Assembly (NCBI RefSeq): GCF_002858805.1
Contig: NZ_PJZI01000009.1
Coordinates: 62,001 to 126,000, forward strand
Reading direction: 5' to 3'
Source: Chimaeribacter arupi
Lineage (GTDB): Bacteria; Pseudomonadota; Gammaproteobacteria; Enterobacterales; Enterobacteriaceae
Length of the DNA: 64,000 nt
Shown here: positions 58,140 through 64,000 of the stretch, one piece after another
Layout: each line of letters starts with the position of its first letter
Position numbering within the stretch: the stretch's first letter is position 1
Notes under the pieces: generated by a model
Told to the model about the DNA's origin: nothing
What the model saw: only the letters and a program-made list of their open reading frames with translations
Databases searched by the model: none
Made by a program: the position numbers and the translations under genes

Positions 58140-58504
58140 TGGGCATCCTTAACCTTGAAGACAAAGAAACGGGAGTAGAAAAAGCCGACGACCAAACTGA
58201 CAGCGGAGAAGGTGACCAGCGTAAACAGGGCCGGCAGGCCGCTGACTTCGGCAACCCAGCCCACGCTGACGGACAGCGCCCCCATAAACAGTACATAGAA
58301 CATATAACGGATGGTGGTGGCGTCACTTTTGAACGTGACTTTGGCATTCACAAAGAAGGAGAAGGTCACTGCCACGCAGAAGGCACCGAAGTTAGACAGC
58401 GCCTGATCGGCCCCGGCGGCGTAATAGAGCAGGGCGAAGGTCACCCAGTGGATTAAGGTGTTGATCACCCCCACCAGGGCGTATTTGGTAAACAGTTTAA
58501 TCAT
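58136..58504 (-). CDS. gtrA: GtrA-type flippase
   Basis: 122 residues with four membrane spans: [58 protein letters not shown] and [20 protein letters not shown]. GtrA moves the lipid-linked glucose to the periplasm. First gene of the leftward gtr operon; divergent from yeeA. Confidence 0.92.
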   Translation of the reverse strand: MIKLFTKYALVGVINTLIHWVTFALLYYAAGADQALSNFGAFCVAVTFSFFVNAKVTFKSDATTIRYMFYVLFMGALSVSVGWVAEVSGLPALFTLVTFSAVSLVVGFFYSRFFVFKVKDAQ

Positions 58505-58671
58505 CGGAAAGCACCGGCTGAAAAAAGTGGCCGAAGTGTAGCATTATCAAAGGAAATTATCAGCAGGTGTAAGGTGTTGTAACTGCGCCGCCGGCAGAAA
58601 GGTAAACCGGTTCGCTGATGGCCGCTGACTCCGCTACACTGTGCGGATTTGCTGCTGACTGACCACCGATA

Positions 58672-59730
58672 ATGCGCCTGGATAAAAAGATTTCCCCGTT
58701 TGAACACCTGATTTACCGCCGCTACCGGGTGATGCATGGCCTGCGGATTGCGCTGGCCTTTGTGCTGACCTTTTTGATTGTGCGCCTGCTGGCGATCCCG
58801 GAGGGCACCTGGCCGCTGATCACCCTGGTGGTGGTGATGGGGCCGATCTCCTTCTGGGGCAACGTGCAGCCGCGCGCCCTGCAACGCATCGCCGGGACGG
58901 TGTTTGGCTCGATTTCCGGGTTGATGGCGCTGTGGCTGGAGCTTTACTCCCTGCCGCTGATGCTGGCCTGGAGCCTGGTGGTGATGTTTGTCTGCGGCTA
59001 CCTGACACTGGGCAAACGCCCCTATATGGCGCTGTTGATCGGCATCACGCTGGCCGTGGTCTGCGGCAGCGCCACCGGCGACATGAAAACCGCGCTGTGG
59101 CGCAGTGGTGACGTGATCTTCGGCTCGGTGCTGGCGCTGCTGTTTACCAGCATCTACCCGCAGCGCGCCTTTATTCACTGGCGGTTGCAGATGGCGGACA
59201 GCCTGACCACCTTGCACCAGCTTTACAGCGCCTATCAGTCGCCCAATATGGTGGAGCGGCCGCATCTGGAGGGCAAACTCAAAGGCGCCCTGACCCAGGT
59301 GGTGAAAATCCGCACACTTATTGCCCCCGCCAGTAAAGAGAGCGGCATCCAGAAAGAGGTGTTTGAAGCGATCCAGACGCTGACCCGCAACCTGGTGTGC
59401 ACACTGGAATTGCAGGTGGATGCCTACTGGGCCTCGCGCGAAAGCCATTTCATTATGCTCAACGCCCGTACCTTACGCAGCGCCCAATTGCTGACGCTGC
59501 ACTCCATGGACACGTTGGCGGATATCCTGCGTAACGGCTCGCCGGAGCGCGAGCGCGGCTTCCCGCGGGAGATGGAGGAGATTGCCGGTGAGCTGAAAGC
59601 GCTGCTGCATGAGATGAGCGTTGGGAAAAATCTGGAAGCGCCGATCTATGGTTACCTCTGGCTGAGCCTGGAGATGACCAAGCAGTTGAAAGAGCTGGGC
59701 GATCTGGTGACGATGGCGATGCGCCGGTAG
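58672..59730 (+). CDS. yeeA: Inner-membrane protein YeeA (FUSC family)
   Basis: 352 residues, equal in length to E. coli YeeA. MRLDKKISPFEHLIYRRYRV, then six to seven membrane spans in the first half and a soluble helical C-terminal half. Fusaric-acid-resistance-type transporter of unknown substrate. Synteny with yeeX and, across the prophage, with sbcB supports the name. Confidence 0.9.
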   Translation: MRLDKKISPFEHLIYRRYRVMHGLRIALAFVLTFLIVRLLAIPEGTWPLITLVVVMGPISFWGNVQPRALQRIAGTVFGSISGLMALWLELYSLPLMLAWSLVVMFVCGYLTLGKRPYMALLIGITLAVVCGSATGDMKTALWRSGDVIFGSVLALLFTSIYPQRAFIHWRLQMADSLTTLHQLYSAYQSPNMVERPHLEGKLKGALTQVVKIRTLIAPASKESGIQKEVFEAIQTLTRNLVCTLELQVDAYWASRESHFIMLNARTLRSAQLLTLHSMDTLADILRNGSPERERGFPREMEEIAGELKALLHEMSVGKNLEAPIYGYLWLSLEMTKQLKELGDLVTMAMRR

Positions 59731-59851
59731 GTCAGCAGGGTGCAGTGTTGTTCATGCGCCAAAGCAGGTAAGATAGAGAAATCAGGGCTATCTCTGACCA
59801 CGGCGACAAGGTATGGTTGTCCACAGCGCGTCAGTGAATGAATTTGTGTAA

Positions 59852-60205
<354 letters not shown>

Positions 60206-60224
60206 CCCTTTGCTTTTCTGACAT

Positions 60225-60250
60225 AACCGGGCCATGCGCCCGGTTTTTTT
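60225..60250 (+). terminator. Terminator after yeeX
   Basis: AACCGGGC, loop CATGC, GCCCGGTT, then TTTTTT. Confidence 0.88.
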
Positions 60251-60410
60251 ATGCCCGCTACCCCGCCGGTTTGTGCATTCCTGCCCGCGCACTGATCCCG
60301 GAAACCTCCTAATTTAGGTACCACCGTCACGGAATAATTCCCCCGCGTGATAAATTGGTCAGGCAATACACAACAATAAAAAGCAGATAAAAAGAATCGC
60401 GAGGATTGCC

Positions 60411-61424
60411 ATGGGAAATGATTTTCATCACACCTTGCTGGGCGATCTGCCTCTGCAACAGGGAGGGGTGCTGATGCAGGCCTCCCTGGCCTACCAGACG
60501 TTCGGCGAACTGAACGCTGCCGGTGACAACGCCATTCTGCTGCTCAGTTTCTATTCAAGCGGCCATCTCTCCTACCTGCCGCTTATTGGTGAAGATCGCG
60601 TGCTTGACCCAAGCCGCTACTTTATCGTGCTGGTCAATATGTTCGGCAACGGCCTCTCCACCTCGCCCAGTAACAGCCTGAGCCAGCCGGGGCGGCGCTT
60701 TCCCCGCGTCTCGATCGCAGACAATGTGCATGCGCAGTTTTTGCTGCTGCGTGAACATCTCGGCATCCGGCAACTGGCGCTGGTGGGCGGCTGGTCACTG
60801 GGGGCGATGCTGGCCTGGCATTGGGCGGCAGCCTACCCGGACTATGTGAAACGGCTGCTGGTTATCTGCGGTACCGCCCGCTGCAGCCCGCTCTGCCGGG
60901 TGTTTCTCAATAACATGCGCAGTGCACTGCTGAGTGACAGCGCCTTCGCCAACGGCGATTACCTGATCCCGCCGCTGCGCGGGCTGGCCGCTTTTGGCCG
61001 CACCTATGCCGGCTGGGCTTACTCTGCCGCGTTTTTCCGCGACGAACTGTTCCGCCGCATGGGCTATCCCAGCCTGGAAGCGCTGCTCTCTGCCTGGGAG
61101 CGCAACCACCAGCAGCAGGATGCCAACGATCTGTTGACCCTGCTGGATGCCTGGCATCAGGCAGATGTCAGCCTCGACCCCCGGCTGAAAGGCGATTTCG
61201 CCGCTATTCTGTCGCGGATCACCGCCGATGCCATCATTATGCCGTGTGATACCGATAACTACTTTACCGTGGCGCAAGCGCGTATCGAGTGTGATTTGCT
61301 GCCGCGCGGCGAATGGCGGCCGCTGATTTCCCCCTATGGCCATTGTGCCGGGCTGCCGGGGCGCTTTGAGGCGGAGAGTGAGTTTATTGAGCGGGCGATG
61401 AAGGATCTGCTGCAACGCAGATAA
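60411..61424 (+). CDS. Alpha/beta hydrolase, homoserine O-acetyltransferase (MetX)-like
   Basis: 337 residues. The MetX-type opening (LASLAYQTFGELNAAGDNAI), nucleophile Ser in LVGGWSLGAMLAWHWA, Asp in MPCDTDNYF and His in SPYGHCAGLPGR form the triad. Shorter than true MetX (about 370-380) and with a different lid, so the acyl acceptor is uncertain. GAGGA lies six bases before the ATG. Flanked by its own upstream gap; no methionine genes nearby. Confidence 0.82.
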   Translation: MGNDFHHTLLGDLPLQQGGVLMQASLAYQTFGELNAAGDNAILLLSFYSSGHLSYLPLIGEDRVLDPSRYFIVLVNMFGNGLSTSPSNSLSQPGRRFPRVSIADNVHAQFLLLREHLGIRQLALVGGWSLGAMLAWHWAAAYPDYVKRLLVICGTARCSPLCRVFLNNMRSALLSDSAFANGDYLIPPLRGLAAFGRTYAGWAYSAAFFRDELFRRMGYPSLEALLSAWERNHQQQDANDLLTLLDAWHQADVSLDPRLKGDFAAILSRITADAIIMPCDTDNYFTVAQARIECDLLPRGEWRPLISPYGHCAGLPGRFEAESEFIERAMKDLLQRR

Positions 61425-61436
61425 TTTGAGCGCAAG
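61423..61436. promoter_or_regulatory. Possible Ada-binding site
   Basis: AATTTGAGCGCAAG resembles the E. coli ada promoter element (A-rich half followed by GCGCAAG). It lies about 75 bp before ada and just behind the hydrolase stop. Weak call. Confidence 0.3.
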
Positions 61437-61506
61437 GGACGGGATGCGGCAGCCGGTTGCGGCGGGTAGTCTGGATCGGGTAACGTAATCCGAGCAGGAG
61501 ATCCTT

Positions 61507-62613
61507 ATGACTATGCCTGATACCGCAGTAAACGATCCGCGCTGGTTGCAGGTGCTGGCGCGTGACAAACAGGCCGATGGCCGCTTTGTGTATGCAGTGC
61601 GTACCACCGGCATCTATTGCCGCCCTTCATGCCCGTCACGCCGGGCACACCCCGATCATGTCGTGTTCTTTGCCACGGTGGCCGAGGCCGCGGCGGCCGG
61701 TTACCGTGCCTGCCAACGCTGCCGCCCGGACGGCGATTCAGACCAGCAGCAGTGGGCAGCACGCATTACAGCAGCCTGCCGCCAGCTGGAACACGCAGAA
61801 ACCGAACCCACGCTGCACCAGCTGGCGGCGCAGGCCGGGGTCAGCCCGTGGCACTTCCACCGGCGCTTCCGGGCACTGACCGGCTTCACCCCGCGCGCTT
61901 ATGCCGCGGCCCGGCGCGGCCAGCGGGTCCGGGATGCTTTGCCGCAGGCCGCCAGCGTCACGGAGGCGCTGTATGGGGCCGGCTATGGCTCCAGCGGCCG
62001 CTTTTATGCGGCCTCAGAGGCGCAGCTCGGCATGACGCCGGGGCAGTTCCGCCGGGGCGGGCAGGGCGAGCAGCTCTGGTTTGCAGTCGGTGAGTGCAGC
62101 CTCGGTTCTGTGCTGGTGGCCCAGAGCGCGCGCGGCGTATGTGCCATCCTGCTGGGCGATGACCCGCAGGCGCTGGTCCGGCAGATGGAAGCCTGTTTCC
62201 CGCAGGCGGAATTCCGTGGCGCGGATCAGGGTTTTGAGCAGGGCGTGGCGCAGGTGATTGGCCTGATCGACCATCCACAAACCGGGCTGACGTTACCGCT
62301 GGACATCCGCGGCACGCTGTTCCAGCAACGGGTCTGGCAGGCGCTGCGCGCCATTCCGCCCGGCAGCACCCTGAGCTACCGCGAGATTGCCGCGCGCATC
62401 GGCGCACCGGCGGCAGTGCGCGCGGTGGCCGGGGCCTGTGCGGCTAACCGGCTGGCGGTGGCGATCCCCTGCCACCGGGTGGTAAAGCAGGACGGCTCAC
62501 TCTCCGGCTATCGCTGGGGCGTGGAACGCAAACGGGCGCTGCTGCTGAAAGAGCGCGCCGCAGAGAAAGAGGAACACATCCCCGATGCAGACGATCACGC
62601 CGGATCTGTTTGA
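61507..62613 (+). CDS. ada: Ada: methyl-phosphotriester/O6-methylguanine repair protein and activator
   Basis: 368 residues (E. coli 354). Cys38, Cys42, Cys69 and Cys72 (GIYCRPSC, ACQRC) match the zinc/methyl-acceptor site of E. coli Ada exactly in number. Then an AraC-type HTH (LAAQAGVSPWHFHRRFRALT) and the methyltransferase domain with PCHRVVK. Methylation of Cys38 turns it into an activator of its own operon. It overlaps alkB by 29 bases. Start 61507 has AGGAG; ATG 61513 is an alternative. Confidence 0.96.
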   Translation: MTMPDTAVNDPRWLQVLARDKQADGRFVYAVRTTGIYCRPSCPSRRAHPDHVVFFATVAEAAAAGYRACQRCRPDGDSDQQQWAARITAACRQLEHAETEPTLHQLAAQAGVSPWHFHRRFRALTGFTPRAYAAARRGQRVRDALPQAASVTEALYGAGYGSSGRFYAASEAQLGMTPGQFRRGGQGEQLWFAVGECSLGSVLVAQSARGVCAILLGDDPQALVRQMEACFPQAEFRGADQGFEQGVAQVIGLIDHPQTGLTLPLDIRGTLFQQRVWQALRAIPPGSTLSYREIAARIGAPAAVRAVAGACAANRLAVAIPCHRVVKQDGSLSGYRWGVERKRALLLKERAAEKEEHIPDADDHAGSV

Positions 62614-63244
62614 GAACCCGGCCGATCCGTGGAATGAGCGGATCGGTGACGGATCGATGCTGCTGCACGGCTTTGCGCTGGCGCAGGAGGAGGCGCTGCT
62701 GGCGGCATTGCGCGGTGTGATCGCCGAAGCACCCTTCCGCCGGATGCAGACCCCCGGCGGCCATACGATGTCCGTGGCGACCACCAGTTGCGGCCACCTG
62801 GGCTGGATGACTGACCGGCGCGGCTACCGTTATGTCACTGCTGATCCATTGCGTGAGCAGGCACCCTGGCCCGCCATGCCGCCGCTTTTGGCAACGCTGG
62901 CTGAACAGGCAGCGGCACAGGCCGGCTTCCCGGCGTTCCGCCCTGATTCCTGCCTGATCAACCGCTATGTGCCGGGTGCAAAAATGTCCCTGCATCAGGA
63001 CAAGGATGAAGCCGATTTCAGCCAGCCGATTGTGTCGGTGTCGCTGGGGCTGCCGGCAGTGTTCCAGTTTGGCGGGCTGGCGCGCAGCGACAAAGCGCAG
63101 CGCTACCTGCTGACCCACGGCGATGTGGTGGTATGGGGCGGCCCTGACCGGCTGCGGTTCCACGGCGTGCTGCCGATCAAACCGGGTGAGCATCCGCGGA
63201 TGGGGGCACAGCGCATCAACCTGACCTTCCGGGTCGCGGGCTGA
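62585..63244 (+). CDS. alkB: AlkB DNA dioxygenase
   Basis: 219 residues (E. coli 216). Fe(II)/2-oxoglutarate dioxygenase: HQD in MSLHQDKDEADFS, distal His in LRFHGVLPI, and RINLTFR for 2-oxoglutarate. It removes 1-methyladenine and 3-methylcytosine lesions. Co-transcribed with ada. Confidence 0.96.
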   Translation: MQTITPDLFENPADPWNERIGDGSMLLHGFALAQEEALLAALRGVIAEAPFRRMQTPGGHTMSVATTSCGHLGWMTDRRGYRYVTADPLREQAPWPAMPPLLATLAEQAAAQAGFPAFRPDSCLINRYVPGAKMSLHQDKDEADFSQPIVSVSLGLPAVFQFGGLARSDKAQRYLLTHGDVVVWGGPDRLRFHGVLPIKPGEHPRMGAQRINLTFRVAG

Positions 63245-63305
63245 CGCCCCGGCCGCCATGCAGTATGCTTAATGACCATACCTTACGCCCTGCCAAGGAG
63301 GTTTT

Positions 63306-63767
63306 ATGAGCAGCACTGACACCGCGGCGGCCGTTGTTGTGCGTCCGTTGACCCACACCGATTACCCCGGCTGGTGGCCGCTGTGGGAAGGTTACCTGCA
63401 TTTTTACCAGCATCCGCTGAGTGAACAGGTGACCTTACTGACCTTTGAACGCCTGTGCATTGGTGAGCGGCTGGCCGGGCTGGTCGCTGAAGCGCCGGAT
63501 GGCACGCTGCTTGGCCTGGCGCATCTGGTGTTTCACCCCTCAAGCTGGAGCGAACACGGCTACTGCTATCTGGAAGATCTCTACGTCAGTGAGGCCGCTC
63601 GCGGCCAGGGCATTGCCCACCGGCTGTTTGACGCGGTATACCAGCTGGCTGACGAAAAACAGTGTGATCGTGTCTACTGGGCCACGCACGAAACCAATAC
63701 CCGCGCCCGTGCGCTTTATGATCAGCTGGGCGAACGCACCGCTTTCCTCACTTACCGTCGCTGGTAA
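63306..63767 (+). CDS. GNAT-family acetyltransferase
   Basis: 153 residues. Acetyl-CoA-binding motif A is YLEDLYVSEAARGQGIAHRL; motif B follows (RVYWATHETNTRARALYDQL). AAGGAGG precedes the ATG. The substrate cannot be deduced. Last gene of the window with its own terminator. Confidence 0.9.
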   Translation: MSSTDTAAAVVVRPLTHTDYPGWWPLWEGYLHFYQHPLSEQVTLLTFERLCIGERLAGLVAEAPDGTLLGLAHLVFHPSSWSEHGYCYLEDLYVSEAARGQGIAHRLFDAVYQLADEKQCDRVYWATHETNTRARALYDQLGERTAFLTYRRW

Positions 63768-63792
63768 ACATCCTCGTTAGTTACCCGGTTTC

Positions 63793-63814
63793 AGCCGCCT
63801 TCGGGCGGCTTTTT
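63793..63814 (+). terminator. Terminator after the GNAT gene
   Basis: AGCCGCC, loop TTCG, GGCGGCT, then TTTT. Confidence 0.85.
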
Positions 63815-64000
63815 CGTGTACTTTTCCTGCTAAGTTATAAGAATTTCTTATTTGATTGCGGGCTAAGCAAAGTTATTGATCTGAATATGTAAAAGTGTGA
63901 ACTGTGACTCTGTGTATCGAAAAGTATGCTTTTGTAAATAAAAAAGCATAGTTGTTACTTGCAGATTACTCTTATGCAGTACCTTTCACTGGGATGTTAG
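63815..64000. other. AT-rich window end without a gene
   Basis: 186 bp of AT-rich sequence (TAAGTTATAAGAATTTCTTAT), no supported frame. It may be the upstream region of a gene beyond the window. Confidence 0.4.

Noticed and set aside
58501-59448. A 315-codon leftward frame over yeeA
   Set aside because: Low-complexity His/Gln/Arg-rich shadow of yeeA; no ribosome site or family resemblance.

Overview
The window is chromosome of a member of the Enterobacterales, probably Yersiniaceae-like (Serratia and relatives); the genus is not certain. This rests on putrescine-utilisation genes next to plaP-sbcB, the yeeA-yeeX pair, ada-alkB and a gtrAB locus. Bases 8068-52447, about 44.4 kb, are an intact-looking temperate prophage.

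Left host part (1-8067): a leftward puuD-puuR-puuB operon ending in a GNAT-type gene cut by the window edge, diverging from puuA; then a PlaP-type putrescine importer and leftward sbcB (exonuclease I). puuC and puuE are not next to these genes. Together they import putrescine and degrade it through gamma-glutamylated intermediates under PuuR control.

Prophage: it sits inside codons 23-26 of sbcB. attL and attR share a 13-bp core (12 of 13 identical) that encodes the catalytic IHDY motif of ExoI. The original first codons of sbcB are stranded beyond the right end (52412-52480), and the phage supplies a substitute N-terminus. The control region is lambdoid: integrase and an AlpA-like gene at the left end; a long leftward operon with ssb, an Erf recombinase and many very small overlapping genes; an N-like antiterminator with boxA/boxB sites on both operons; cI, operators, pL and pR; then cro, cII, an O-like initiator with iterons, a DnaB-type helicase, nin genes, rusA and Q. 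Behind Q lie an unrecognised structured RNA candidate and an Ibs/Sib-type toxin/antisense-RNA locus. Its mRNA seems to continue into a small ribbon-helix-helix-like gene and starts at a promoter covered by two palindromes. The lysis cassette and a podovirus morphogenesis module (terminase, portal, scaffold, coat, tail hub, ejection proteins) follow the epsilon15/phiV10-like gene order. At the right end are two receptor-binding proteins and a leftward pair of membrane genes that may modify host O antigen.

Right host part (52481-64000): an MscS-family channel, a small unknown gene, an AT-rich leftward gtrA-gtrB-gtrC-type O-antigen glucosylation operon followed by another polytopic membrane protein, then yeeA, yeeX, a MetX-like alpha/beta hydrolase, the alkylation-repair pair ada-alkB, and a GNAT acetyltransferase. 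In E. coli sbcB and yeeA are near neighbours, so the prophage and the gtr island lie in that interval.
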